DNA from: Tenebrio molitor
Lineage: Eukaryota > Arthropoda > Insecta > Coleoptera > Tenebrionidae
Reading direction: 5' to 3'
Assembly (NCBI RefSeq): GCF_963966145.1
Contig: NC_091051.1
Coordinates: forward strand, 1,054,001 to 1,118,000
DNA: 64,000 nucleotides
The position numbers were made by a program, and so were the translations under genes. Positions 23,603 through 36,900 of the stretch are shown piece by piece. Within the stretch, counting starts at the first letter, position 1; each line of letters begins with the position of its first letter. The notes below the pieces were generated by a model, which was not told the DNA's origin, did not search any database, and saw nothing but the letters and a program-made list of their open reading frames with translations.

Positions 23603-24652
23603 TACAGGGTGATTCACGTAGCCTGTTCGTTAGAAATTTTCTGATTTCCCAAGATCGTATTAATATGAACATTGGTGATGGACTATAACCGACCGTTCCA
23701 AGTTCAAATAAAATATTTTCAAAATGGCGACACTTCCGGAAATAACGGAAATCGACGCCATCTTTGTTTTTTTAAATGGAAAGGTCCTATTTTGATTTCA
23801 TATTTGGATTCTACGTTAAATTTTGAGTTTAGAACGTCGATTATTTGTTATCGTTTTTGACCTGTCACTTTTTTCCGCAAAAAAGCGGGGTTGCAGGGCT
23901 TCATTAAAAAATTTATAACTCCTGAACCTTTGGAAATAAATAATTGATTTTTTTTTTCTGAATTCCCAAAGATTTGGCCGATTTTTTCCGTTATTAGCGA
24001 CACTTTAAAAAAATTCAAATAAGACAATTGCTTGATAAAAAAGAAGAATATTTTATTCAAAAAATTGAATTTACGCCAAAACGGTTGGTAATAGGCATAC
24101 ACAATGTTAATAAAAGTGGCCTTAAAATTAAATTTTACATTTACATCTATTATCAGAAATGGTAGTTGCTATTTAAAAAAATGAAGTTTTCGACATTTTT
24201 TGATTACCAATTTTGAAAAATTGCAGTAGGCGTATGAAACATAAAAAAAATTCACTAATGGCGCAACAGATCGACCGAGCCTTTATGAATTCAATTTAAA
24301 AAAATCAATTATTTATTTCCAATGGTTCAGGAATTATACATTTTTTAATGAAACCTTGCAACCCCGCTTTTTGGCGAAAGAGATGACATAGGTCAAAAAT
24401 TATGACAGATGAGTATCGACAAAAGGACGTTCTAAACTCAAAATTTAACATAGAATCGAAATATGAAGTCAAAATGGGGCCTTTCCACTCAAAAAAACAA
24501 AGATAGCGTCCATTTCCGGAAGTGCCGCCATTTTGAAAATATTTTATTTGAACTTGGAACAGTGTATTATAGTCGGCTACCAATTTTCATATTAATACGA
24601 TTTTGGGAAATCAGAAAGTTTCCAACGAACGGGGTAGATGAATCACCCTGTA
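23603..24652. mobile_element. Long palindromic element H, copy 1 (1,050 bp)
   Basis: It begins TACAGGGTGATTCACGTAGC and ends with the inverse, ATGAATCACCCTGTA. Most of each half pairs with the other: AAAATGGCGACACTTCCGG at 23721 against CCGGAAGTGCCGCCATTTTG at 24517, and GGAAATAAATAATTGA near 23930 against TCAATTATTTATTTCC near 24305. The arms are about 0.4-0.5 kb around an asymmetric centre. Flanked by TA. Frames within it, such as 23672-23860 and 24305-24583, are the two arms read on opposite strands and not genes. Confidence 0.85.
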
Positions 24653-24659
24653 TAGCGCC

Positions 24660-25010
24660 TTCAAATGAAATCCTGGGCTGGGAAGGCGTTGGAAACCGTC
24701 AATTGTTGTGCTTTTTTAAAGCGTAGATTAATTGGAGCATGTTGACAGCTAACCTAAAATTTAGAGCCAAAAAATTTTTCTTTTCTTCTTTCTTTGCAAT
24801 GTTTTACATTAAAAATAGAATAACTTAACGATTCCTATTCTCGAAGCAAATATCTAAGAACATCCTTTGCTGAAAACAAACATGTTCAATTATGTCCCGA
24901 TTAAACATAAACAAATGTCATTCGTGTCAAATGGCGGGAAATTCAAACTTTACACTGTTCTAAATGGTTTAATTTTTCCAACCCCTACTCAGCCCAGAAT
25001 TTCATTTGAA
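24660..25010 (-). mobile_element. Repeat C, copy 2 (complete, 351 bp)
   Basis: This is the only copy here with both termini well preserved: TTCAAATGAAATCCTGGGCT at 24660 and AGCCCAGAATTTCATTTGAA ending at 25010. It is inverted relative to copies at 3992 and 49854. It abuts palindrome H copy 1 with only seven bases between them. Non-coding. Confidence 0.85.
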
Positions 25011-28000
25011 CGCGCGATATAATCTCAGGAGTTCCTCCAGACTCTGTACTGAGGCCCTTGTTATTTTAGCCCGACCAACTGAAGTGGGAATCGTACCTAC
25101 CTTCAAAATTTATAAATATTTTATTTACATTTTCTTCTCTTACATTACGTATAATGTGACGCAGCCTCGGAGTAAAAGGGGATAAAAAAACTGTTTTGAT
25201 GAAAATAAAATTCATAAACTTTCCAATTTGTTTATTTTTAATTAAAATATGTTTCTACACCTGGTCCCCTAAAATATAGGTATTTTACCGCGTCGCTCTA
25301 ACAGGAACAATAATTTTGATTCATCACCTGATCAAAATTCCTCATTTTTATAACTCATTAACCCAAATTCCCTTTAATTAGTCGTACCGTATGGTCATCG
25401 GAACCCCCCTCTGGGATTCTATCACATGTTTGGAGATCGTTTTGTATCGATTTTCGGCCAATTTCACGAAACATCTAGCCAACGTAGGCTCTCACGCTTC
25501 CAGCCGGCGAAGAAGAAGCTCCCACGCCAGCTACCGGACCCTTCAACCCTTATATTCCACGGTCGTCCCGATTCACGTTTGACTGATGACGACTCGGTCT
25601 CGGTGCGTTGTTTTTATTCCAGTTTCTTTTATTGCGTTCGATCGAAACTGCTGCGATGGCCCGAGGTAGTCGGTCCACCCTCGCTTTTCACCTGTTGAAC
25701 GCATTTGCAATTCAAATAAACGTGAAGAGGCCGCAATGTGTTGTACGTAACGTACGTCTTGCGTATTGTCGGAATCTATCTGTCAGATCGGAATAACTCA
25801 TTTCGTAATCGCCCACGTCCGACGTGCACGTTCTGTGGGAGCGGAATCTCAACCCCGACGCCGTGACAGACGTCACGGATCCTCCGTTTCCTTATCTGCC
25901 ACGAGCCCTAATTATCCTTCGAGTTGCGGCTTAATTAAATTTTTTCCAGGATTCGATCCCTCGCACCCACGCACGTCAAACCTCCGAGAGATCCGTAATA
26001 ACACGACCGACGTCTATCTGATCCTTCATTAAGACCGACTCCGGTTTGTTGTTTTTCAACAGGACTACCTAATGCTTCTGTCCGTGATGTTTAGACACGC
26101 TTGTCCATCTAATTTCGGACTTGCTTCTTTTTCCCCTCCTCGTTTGGATTTATTTTCACTGGCGGGAGAAAAAATTGTTTTTTTTTCGAGCCCCCGTGCA
26201 CGTATCACGGTGCGTAATCTATTTGACACGGTGGTGTGGAACTGTCCTTTGATACTTCCTGTGTAATTACGGTGGTCAGCACAGGTGATGGGTCGTGCGA
26301 ACCGTGGAATATGTAAAGGTGCGATATCGGCTTTTGTGCTTTCGGGGAAATTGCGCTGGAAGTTAATGGTCGGAGGTGAGGACCGTGAGAATCAATTACC
26401 GGAACTGAGGCTCCGGGGAGAGTCGACTAATTGATTTCGGTAAACCGGAGGGCTCCCGTGCTCTTCTCGCTTTCTATTTTTCGCGGACTTTTTTCGAATC
26501 CATCATCTTGGCTCTCTGCGTAAGTGGAGCGGCGGCGGCGGCTCCAACAACCCGATTAATTCCGCTCCAAGTGGCAATTTTTCCCGCCAATAATGATAAT
26601 AATTAAAAGAACTCGTAAAGTTCGAGCCGAGCCAAGATTAACGGCCATTTCCATTAAACGGCGTAGCGGAGCTCCACGACGTACATCACCGATTCGTTCC
26701 GCACTCCCGTGGCTCGCTCAAGACCTCATTGTTTATGTTTGAATTAATCCCACACCTCGATCCTGGGGGCGGTGCGAAAACCCGCCGCCGCCGAATCTCC
26801 GGACAACCGGAATCGCTACTCGATTAAAACCGAGCGGAACAAATTGGATTTTAAACACTTTCCGTGCGCTAATTAAATACCTACGAAGAAAAATCGCGGG
26901 GCGCTCATAATCGGAATCGAATAATAAAATATTTCTTAATCAAAAGGATACTGTTATGTTTCTGTAAATGGAGTCAGATAATGATCGGACATGACAACAT
27001 TCACTGTCTTTTTATGCGCGCCATCACGATATGAAACTTTAAAAGCGACCCAATTAATAAATGCTTTCAGCATTCTAAAAGTATGTTCGTGCAGAAGCGA
27101 GGCATAAAGAAATTATCAATTACCGCGCGACTTACCGGACTCTCGAGACGTCATTTTCCAAAATCGTATCTCGGCCAGACATCGAAACACATTTTTTTCA
27201 CAGTGTTCAAATGAAATTTTTACAGACGAAGGTCCCGTTCGACGATAAAAGCACAACAAAAACTGTATCGTCTTTTTATTCCAGATAAAAGACCAAAAGA
27301 TCGAGATATTGCCCCCTTTTCACTGGCCGACGTAAAAATTAAACGCTGCAACAATTCAACTCCCACACGAAGTGCCTCCGGGTCGGTATCAGATCTGAAG
27401 AGTTGTAAAGGGTTATTGTGAGAGTGAGTGTCCGGGGTAGACGCGAATTCACGCAAAAAACCACGAAATGCTGAGAGCTCGCGTCGTATCTTGACGATCT
27501 AAATAGTGCCGAGAAAAAATTAACAGGATGAAAGCTTTTTTCGGCGCATTCGTAAACCGCCAAAGGCTAGACTATTACGTGCTACAATTAATTTAAATCT
27601 GTACGACCGTTACGTAATGTCTCGGAGCGAAACAATAACAAATGGAGGATCGATTCGTCCGAAGGAAGCTCTAATAGAGATATTAATAAAACCGCGGTCA
27701 CGTTTTGATAAAGCTCGTCGTGAATGACCGTTCCCACGGCTGAAAATGCGACCGAAAATTCGGGACCGTTCGATTTTTATAAATATTTCAATCAAGTCGG
27801 ATCGAAAATTATCAATCACGAAAACCCCCGAGTCATCTTATCTATTAGTTGTTGGTCTACTTAAGTATTCACATCGAAATTGATTAAATTATAATGCGAT
27901 AGGTGAAGATAATGGTCTGAGCAAACACTGACCGTGTGTGTGTTTTTTTAATGGCCACGCCGACCAAAATTAATTCCGGTAACCGTCCATTAAGCGGTGT

Positions 28001-28919
28001 TTGTTTATGTGAAAATAATACGATTTTAAAATAATGATAAATTACTAGTTTATTTGATGTGTTATTAAACGTTATTAATTCCTCGTGTGTTGGCGTAAGT
28101 GGCGGGTCACTATAAAATTACTTTACCGGAGCTGTCCCGAGTAATGAGACATAATTTATCAAACGGCTATCTCGAATGTTTCGTCTTCTTATTTGCATAA
28201 CGAAAAAAAGTGGAGGTTCGGAGATTTTGAAAAATCCGCAAGCCCAAACTCCTCATCTGTAACGTCGCGGCATCGTCGCCGTTTCCCGTTAATAACAGCG
28301 TTTTTAATCGAGCTTTTAACATTTACGCGGGCAGACACGTAAAATATGGAATTTAATTGTGCGTCTCGATCGATGCACTCGCACAAAATCGCATCAATCT
28401 GTGCTGCACCAATTAAGACATAAATTCACCGTCCTGACACCAGCACGCGTAATTTGACATATCGGATTTCAAAAAAAGCGCAAAATATCCGGTGCGGGAA
28501 ATATGTAATAGCTACCAAAAAGCTGGCCAAAAGTCCAAAAATCCAAGTCTGAATTAGGGACTTTTTTTGTACATAAATTATTCCTAGAGGATCTGTGGCA
28601 TAAAATAAATCGATTAATGAGTCACTGTTGTCCTTTATACCTTCGTGGCATCGCTTAAAATGTGAGCGTCAAACGTACTGTTAATTGTTTCGCTTCTTAT
28701 TTCATGAGAAATTACGTGAATAAAGTGCAACAAAATGGATCATCTTCCCGAAGGAATGTAGAATGAAATGTACCACAAAATATTTATTAATTGCAAACCT
28801 GTAATTATTAGTGTAATGATGAATGTAGCTGTATTTTTCGCAAATCTCATTTAAAAATCTTGAATTAAAAGTGACAAACAAAAAAAATCCCACATAAGCC
28901 CACTCTCTTATCACTCCTA
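25011..28919. other. Unique DNA, no gene seen
   Basis: 25.0-25.4 kb is AT-rich; the rest is CpG-rich with many TTAATTA words. Short frames up to 90 codons (25426-25698) show no domain. There is no TATA, splice and poly(A) combination that would define a gene. Candidate long intron or intergenic regulatory DNA. Confidence 0.4.
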
Positions 28920-30253
28920 TACAGGCTGATTTACGTAGCCCGTTCGTTAGAAGCTTTCTGATTTCCCAAAATCGTATTAATATGAAAATTGGTAGCCGAC
29001 TATAATACACTGCTCCAAGTTCAAATAAAATATTTTCAAAATGGCGACACTTCCGGAAATTCCGGAAATGGACGCCATCTTTATTTTTTTAAATAGAAAG
29101 GCCCCATTTTAACTTCACATTTCGATTCTACGTTGAATTTTGAGTTTAGAACGTCCTTTTGTCAATACTCATCTGTCATTATTTTTGACCTATGTCATCT
29201 TTTTCGCAAAAGAAGCGGAGCTGCAGGGTTTCATTAAAAAATGTATAACTCTTGAACCATTGGAAATAAATAATTGATTTTTTTAAATTGCATTCATAAA
29301 GTCTCGGTCGATCTGTTGCGCCATTAGCGAAAATTTTCTATGTTTCATATACCTACTGCAATTTTTCAAAATTGGTAGGTAATCAAAAAATGTCGAAAAC
29401 TTCATTTTTTTAAATGGCACCTACCATTTTTGACAACAGATGTAAATATAAAATTTAATTTTAACGCCACTTTTATTAACATTGTGTGCGCCTATTCCTA
29501 GCCGTTTTGGCGTAATTTCTATTTTTTGAATAAAATATCCTTTTTTTTTATTAAGCAATTGTCTTATTTGAATTTTTATTCAAAAATTGCATGCAATAGA
29601 CAGTGGATAACAAAGTAATTTAAAAAAAATGTTGTATTCAACTCGTTCGTGTGTAAATTGGGTTTTTTTTGGCACTTGTGGGCCTTTAAAACTCTCGTTG
29701 CACTCGCGTTTTAAACTTGCCCCCTCATGCCAAAAAAGCCCAATTTACACAGGAACTCGTTACATAAACTACTATTTCGACATTTTTTAATTATCATTTT
29801 TGAAAAATTGCAGTAGGCGTATAAAACATAAATAAAATGTCGCTAATAATGGAAAAAATCAGCCAAATCTTTGAGCATTCAGTAAAAAAAAGTCAATTAT
29901 TTATTTCCAAAAGTTCAGGTGTTATAAATTTTTTAATGAAGCCCTGCAATCCGGCTTTTTTGCGGAAAAAATGACATAGTTCAAAAACGATAACAGATAA
30001 GTGTTAACAGAAGGATGTTTTAAACTCAAAATTTAACGTATAATCTAAATGTGAAATCAAAACAGGGCCTTTCCATTTAAAAAAACAAAGATGGCGTCGA
30101 TTTCCGGTATTTCCGGAAGTGTAGCCATTTTGAAAATATTTTATTTGAACTTGGAGCAGTCGACTATGCCTAGTCGGTTACCAATTTTCATATTAATACG
30201 ATTTTGGGAAATCAGAAAATTTCTAACGAACGGGCTACGTAAATCACCTTGTA
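28920..30253. mobile_element. Long palindromic element H, copy 2 (1,334 bp), inverted relative to copy 1
   Basis: Left end TACAGGCTGATTTACGTAGC; right end GCTACGTAAATCACCTTGTA. The arms pair over about 0.5-0.6 kb and match the arms of copy 1 in reverse order. An extra central block (about 29585-29775) is absent from copy 1 and is itself palindromic. Confidence 0.85.
29637..29766. mobile_element. Small palindrome nested in the centre of H copy 2
   Basis: AACTCGTTCGTGTGTAAATT then GGGTTTTTTTTGGCA is mirrored by TGCCAAAAAAGCCCAATTTA then CACAGGAACTCGTT. The arms are about 35 bp around a CG-containing core with CTCTCGTTGCACTCGCG. Absent from H copy 1, so probably a later insertion. No clear target duplication could be read. 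Confidence 0.6.
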
Positions 30254-32480
30254 TATTTACTGTATTGGGTCAGTTAAAACAGTTGCATCATGACACAAAA
30301 GTCAGACCACGCTAACAGAACCACATCGAGACTGTTCACATATCAGAGATCCACTGGCACCGCAATTAACAAGCGGCAACGTTGTATGAATTTTAATCTG
30401 GGCAAAAACGAAAAGTTAGGTTACATTTTTTGATCATACCGTAGACCGTATTAAGACATTTATGTTAAATGTTTCATTATATTAAATTAAAATTCATGCT
30501 TCTTTTTGACACAATTAGAATGTCGTTTCAGGCGTGCCAACTTGTATCGCGTTTAGTTACTACGTAGGATTATAGGGATATTTTTGTTTAACCAACATAA
30601 ATCAACAGGTCGTGGGTGGATCTGAAATATGAAATGTGAACAGGTTGGAATGTTGAGTGTAAAAAAAAAGAACTGATACGACATAAAAATGAACAGAAAT
30701 CGTTAAACCCTTCCTGTTTTTAAATTAGAACGATATTTGGGCGTTCGTTGGAGCTATTTATTTACTTATGCAAATGTTGTTTATCGCTTTGGCATCGAAA
30801 ACGGTCTAAATCGCGTCGGTTGGGGTCAGGTGGGGTGGCACGCAATCAAAATTAAAGCCCCAGCGACCTGTACCTGCACACAGTGATTGACCGTTATAAA
30901 TTTCACATAGTGCACACATGCCACCCGCTAGGGTGACGCATTTTATCTAACCGTTATTTCGTCCCGAACCCCTCGTATCAAACGCACCCGACATATGTTC
31001 GGGTGGCAGCACAAACATGACCCACTTCCCTGATTTTTTCCCCGTGAAATTTCTCGTTGCCTCCGCATAATGATGACAAGAATAATGATACGGTGAAAAA
31101 AAAAAGACGTCGAAGCGGAAATCGGCGATTATATTCCCGAAATATGTATTTCAGGTTGGTGATTTCAATGACATTTTCACAAACGTGCACTCGAATGGCA
31201 ACAGAATAGCGAGGGTCGCTCCTACTATTAGTACTTCGGACAATGCGAGTGACCGCAACAATGGCACGGATGTCATTTCTGGAAAGCATCAAAGGGTTGA
31301 AATATTGAATTCGATATGAATGGAATTTTTAACAAAAATAGAACTTCCCTTTGTGCTGTACAAACAACCCCACCCCGGACTTTATTATCCGTCAGATTTT
31401 AATCTCTTCATCCAGCATCGAAATCACCGAGACGTCAGTCCGAATCTCGACGGAAACTGCACTGTTATTAATCAAATCTAAGCCCGCCGAACACTCGAAC
31501 AACGTAAAACGAAACCTACTCCGGCTCGTTGTTCGTACTTATTTAGTTTAATAAGATAATAACAGATCACGTGATTAATTATGATGCGATGTAGTCGAGG
31601 ATCAATTAAATTTATCGAGAATGCAGGCAGGTGAAGTCTTTTGCATTAACTATTAAATTGCCTTAATAGAGATTTTTATGTGTGGACCATGTGGGATTGG
31701 TAATGGGCGAGATGCAATTTTCAGGATGCAGAACGTGATCATGGAACGGGTTTTTCACCGAGTGGACGCACCATAGGGGAGAAAAAAGCGCACCGCTAAT
31801 GGCCACTGGTGACGAGACCGACCCGCAGACATAAGAACATAGTAACCTAGTGCAGGCGTCGAAGACGACATATAAAACCTAGTTCTGATTAGTGGACGTT
31901 CGATCATGAGGGTACCTGCTGTACGTACGCGAGGCAGATGCATGCTTACCTGGACGTCTCCTCCAGTGGCGTAGATGTATTCGAACTCGGCGAAAAGCGC
32001 AGATTTGCAACAAGAAGAAAAGAAAGGAGTGCGTGGGAAAGTAATTAGTTGAACAACCATAAAATAATAACAACAATCGATTCATTCATCAATAATTATT
32101 TTTGAAACTTTAGCAAAAATTATTGTATTTTTTAAAACTATGTAGGTATGTAACGAGCTTTCAAAAAAAAATGTGATCGAGCAGTTTTCTCTCTCTTTTA
32201 CGAAAGCAGGTCGTTTTTTATCTCGTGCCCTCAGATGCACAACCTGACTTCTGCCTTCATTTGTTGTGATAAAGGACGAATTGAAGTTTTCTTTCCGCGA
32301 CTTCTGGAGCGGCTTCCACTCCCTCTTTTATCCAGCACTTCCTGTTTTACAAAATACAACAACAGCTAATGAAGATACGTCATACGTCAACGGAAACAAA
32401 AGCAAACACCGGTCCACTTGACCCCAAATATTTTTAACTATACCTTGTGTTCTTAAAATTTTATACATTTTAGACAAGTT
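30254..32480. other. Mostly CpG-rich unique DNA, no gene seen
   Basis: No exon-like segment. Open frames of about 100 codons (30978-31292 and 31755-32060, both minus) are typical of the base composition and have no recognised domain. Confidence 0.4.
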
Positions 32481-32489
32481 GACTGATTT

Positions 32490-33165
32490 TTAGAATCAGT
32501 GTTATAGTAAATTCGTTTTAAACAATTGTCAAAATGTTGTCAAGGTGGTAGACTTGCCAAAATGTCAAACCTAGTTATTTCATAAATCAATGTTGGCATC
32601 TCTGGGTGTCAGCCAAATTTCGTTCATTTGACATGCGCAGGAAAAACCATCAAAGGTCTTAACAGATAAACAATATTTATCATTTTTTTGTGATTTGTGT
32701 AATTGCGATTGAAAAACGTCAAAGTGCAACATATACATAACCTCGATAAATAGTGTAAAAACCATTATACATCTGGTCCAAATACGATATTCTGGGGAAT
32801 CTAGGATGGTACAGTCCGGTCTTTTAAGAATTTTTGACATTGACAATTGTTTATTAAAATGAATTTACACTAAAATCCGTTTTTTTTATAACCAATTGTC
32901 AAAGTTTTGTCAGGTTGGCAGAAAATTCGAAATAGTGAATTTTATAAATCACGTTTGGAGCACGATTGTCATATTTGACAATTTAAATTTAAATTAAACA
33001 CGTGTCTCAAACTCACAAACATATGCAACATAACCTCAATAATGATCTAGGGGAAATCTAGGCTGAAACTGAGATAAAACTGGACCAAATGTCAATGATT
33101 TTTAATATACAGTTTCCTGTTTTTCTGTATTTTGACACTGACAATTATTGATTATTAAAAAAAAC
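32490..33165 (+). repeat. Two diverged tandem copies, about 330-380 bp, rich in TGTCA words
   Basis: Shared landmarks in order: CAATTGTCAAA..TTGTCA(A)GG.TGG (32524 and 32894), CATAACCTC.ATAA (about 32738 and 33028), GGGGAA(A)TCTAGG (about 32793 and 33050), TTTTGACA(T/C)TGACAATT (32833 and 33131). Repeat L copy 1 begins directly after the second unit. Confidence 0.55.
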
Positions 33166-33172
33166 GGACTTT

Positions 33173-33973
33173 ACGTCCACTGATAGAATGCTGTTTTTTA
33201 AATATCCTTAGATAACAAAATCCCCAAACCATAACATTAAAAGATTTACAAAGTATCATAGATTGTGTTGGTAATATCTTGAAACATTCGCGCCACTGAT
33301 TCTCATTGGTTGTTATGAAATCCACGCGAAAAATAAATTATGACATTTCAAAATTGAAATTGTCAGTGCTGTCAAATAGTTTAAGCATTTAGATTTGCGA
33401 TTTTTCATCTTTAGACCTTTGTTTTGCGTTTCTCTGGTTTTAGAAGTTATCAGTTTTGATCGTGTTGCTGTTTTGATCTGTTCCGTTGTGATTTTTTGTT
33501 GATTTTTTTGAATTTGTGAAGTGAGTACGTGCCTTAAGAATCTAGCATAATGAACACTTTAAGTGACATTACAAACATCGAAAATGATACAGAAGTAATT
33601 TTTGTTCATGCATTAAATATTAAATGATCTCTTGTTTGTGTTTAGCCATTTCTAAAAAAAAAATCTGGATATTTTAATTTCAGTAGCCAGCTTTTTTCGG
33701 AAATTCGAAAATGTATTGTGGGTTGCATTTTTAATTCCGTCGGGCTCACTATCACTCGTGAAATACCCTGTGTTAATAAAACCTAATATATTACTCCTAC
33801 TGTACTGAAGTTTTCTTTCGTCTTTCCTAAGTGCAAACATGCAGAATAATAATAAAATATCACTTGTAAACCTGCTCTTTCCATTTTTTTAAATTTCGCG
33901 CCGGATCTATTTGTTGTAGCGTAGAGTGAACATTTTTAGTGACATTTATGTCAAGCAATCTATGAGTGGACAG
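33173..33973 (+). mobile_element. Repeat L, copy 1 (about 0.8 kb)
   Basis: A copy of the family also at 61410-62211 (same strand) and 37708-39252 (inverted, interrupted). Imperfect terminal repeats: GTCCACTGATAGAATGCT at the left, and AGCAATCTATGAGTGGAC at the right end. It contains an internal hairpin around GTAGCCAGCTTTTTTCGG and no coding frame. It shows what copy 2 looked like before it was interrupted. Confidence 0.8.
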
Positions 33974-36900
33974 GTGTGGTTCATTTTTTCCTTAATTAAT
34001 AAATTAATTCATGATTAATTTAAGAATCCTCCTTGGGTCCTTGAAAATATTGAATTTTTTAGCAACAGGTCCATCACCAAGAAGATATTTCACAGTCAGC
34101 AGTAAAAAACAATTGATCACTGACGTAGAAACATTTTCCTACTATTTCTTGTTCAGAAATGAATTAATTGTACAGGGTGTACGTCTTGAATGTTAAATTT
34201 TGGGTAATTTAGTATAGATGTCACGTGATTCCTCCGTCAAGAAAGAAAAAAAAATGAAAGTGGATATTGTTAAGTGGACGTGAATGTTTGGTTTCTTTCG
34301 TGGGTGTTTTCTGGAGATATTTTTTCGTTTTCTCTGTCACTTTTGGGAAGGCGACGAATGGATCGACGAGTCGTCCATGGTCGTGTCGTCAAGGTCGCAC
34401 CAGTGGTCGACTACACCATACGTCTTGATCTATCCGGTCTCATCTATCCGGCCTCGTGCTGTTAAATTTCTCGAACACGAGCGGCGATGATGATGCGGGC
34501 GCCCTCACCGAGACGTCGGAATGCCAACCACGAGTCGCTCTCGCAAAGTGTCAGTAATTGGCCAACCGCGTACCTGATTATTGATTAATGACGGAGTGGC
34601 TCGTTTTTACCACAATTAAATGGTGAAAAGGCGACACAAGATACACCGTCTCACCGGACGTGATTCCCACGACCGAAACGAAGACAACCTTAAGCTCCTT
34701 AAGTTGTAACTGTCAGCCGACAATGGCCAAATATTAGGCTCATCACGAAGTTAATATCGAAATCGTGACATAATCTGCTTAACAGCGAGCCTTCCCCCGC
34801 CGAATTCGATACATTTAAGTCGGATTAATCGGGAGCTCTTCTTCCACGTTCTCAAGAATCGCCATCGAGCTTCCCCGAGTGGAAAGGTACTGTTGTTGGT
34901 AGCTCTCAGCGAGAGTCCAGCTCGCACCGTACAGTACCGGATCCACGCAGATTTATGTCGGTTATTAATAACGCGATCTGACCGCGGACTCTTTTATCAA
35001 ATTTTACAAGAAACAAATTTGTATTTTATTCATGACCCTTTCTGATAGTTTTTTGATACGGACACTGGAGCCCCGGGAGGCCGTCCGAGCGAACAAAACA
35101 AATAAACAATCCGTCCGCCTTCCGGAAATTTACGCCTCCGAACGGTACACTGTTAAAACGCCGTCCCCGCGGAGACCCACCAAGACAGAGGAGAGAAAGA
35201 GTCGGATTTCGGAGCTCTATTTGTCAATCTAGCAGCATCTAGATGTGTTCATTTGTAGGTACAAGGAGTGGCCGAGATTCACCTCTTCGCCACATAAATA
35301 ACGCTCATTTTCATATTGAATACATCAACTGCTTGTTTCACACGCAACGACCAAAAATTAATTACGTAAAAACGTAAATTATTACGAATGGAACAGGTGC
35401 GCCTCGGTAGCGACCGAATTTCGGACGACTTCATTAAGGCGACACCTCGACCGGGCGTAAATCACCTCGGGAGCGGCGACGCCAGGCGAAGACGCGACTG
35501 CCGAAGTGGAATTTAAGTGTATTTGCCGAAACAATTAATCTGGATAGGTCGGGGCGAGCGTGTAAACAGCGCGCTCTCATTGACGTGTTAATTTTAAAAG
35601 TGTGTGGTCGTCAATTCCGTCAAATTTTTCTTGTTGGGGCGCACCGAATGCTAATCTCTTGAGATGCGGTCGGGACTAATCTCTCGCGTAAATACCTGCT
35701 CATGCACCGCAAAGTAAAGTAAAAAGTGGCGAGGGGCGGCGGCACCCTCTGTGATTTTATCGACGCAATCGTCCGGACTGGAGAGCTTAGTGAAGGAGGC
35801 GCATCCGACGACCTTCACTACAATTTCTGTTTAATTTATTGGTGTTTTCGTAAAGTATCTCGTATCTGACCTATTTGCGAGGCCATCTGCGTCCCACTTA
35901 TTAAAGTATTGCGTTGCATCACCTGCTCCTCTAACCCGAAAGTGCGCGTGCCAACTTTTTGCGAGACCCCGACATACAGAGTGAGCCGAAGAAGAATAAA
36001 CACTCCGCTTTCCAATCGATCCGGCGAGGTGAAAATGTGCCGCCGTCATTATTTACCCACCGGAGAGAAGAGAATAACGCGCCAACAATCATCATCGCCG
36101 TTGTTAAAATAAATTGAATTACGATGTTGTTTCCGCAATTTATTTTCAATTAACTCGGCCGCGTTGCAAATCGATAATTCGTCGAGTAATCGTGGAAAAA
36201 ATGACGAACCTCCCCTGTTTGTTTTGACGGGGCGCCCCCGACGATCACGTGCACATCGCTCCAGTCTCACGGGTGGAACCCCTGGCGCATCAAAATATAA
36301 TTGATCGACGAATTACCGACAATTTACACGGCAGATGCGCCGGAAACAAAAAAATTACGACGACTCACCCCCCAGATGATGAGAGTTCACGGGTGTGAAA
36401 CTCGTTAGAATATTCCCAAATTTATGCTAAACGTTGGAAATTTGCATCGATAAAAATAAATACGAGACCTGAGGTACCTGGACCCGTGCTTGGACGGGGT
36501 CACACTCTGCGACAGCGACTCGTCGATGTGGATGTTGTGGTGGGTTTCGATTCTTTAAGGTGGAACCTCGTCCCGGCCCGAATTTCATTCAACCCTCGTA
36601 ATTCTTTACCTAAGCCGGTCCTTATTACGATAGGTAGTATTATTTATTAGTTTTTTCCTTCCCTGAGCCGGCCTATATTCACTATTGTCCTTCTACGTGG
36701 CCGGGTTTGCCAAGTTGGTACCTTTTTCATGTAAATTCCACCAGATTAGGCACAATGGGGCTCCGCGTACCTGATCCAGATTTTTTGCCAATCTCATTAA
36801 GGGCGCTTCGTTAAAATGCGTCCGGAGATTTGCATTTTTTCCACCGGATTCGTTCGGCCGTGGATGATTTATGCCCCCGGGTGCGGTGGAGACGCGGTGC

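Noticed and set aside
23672..24726. Frames of 62-92 codons within palindrome H
   Set aside because: Inverted-arm translations of a foldback element. The same holds for frames at 28702-29010 and 30091-30315.
34171..34190. Solitary TACAGGGTGTACG end
   Set aside because: No inverted partner within 1 kb on either side, so no element can be delimited. The same applies to 8383 and 63238.
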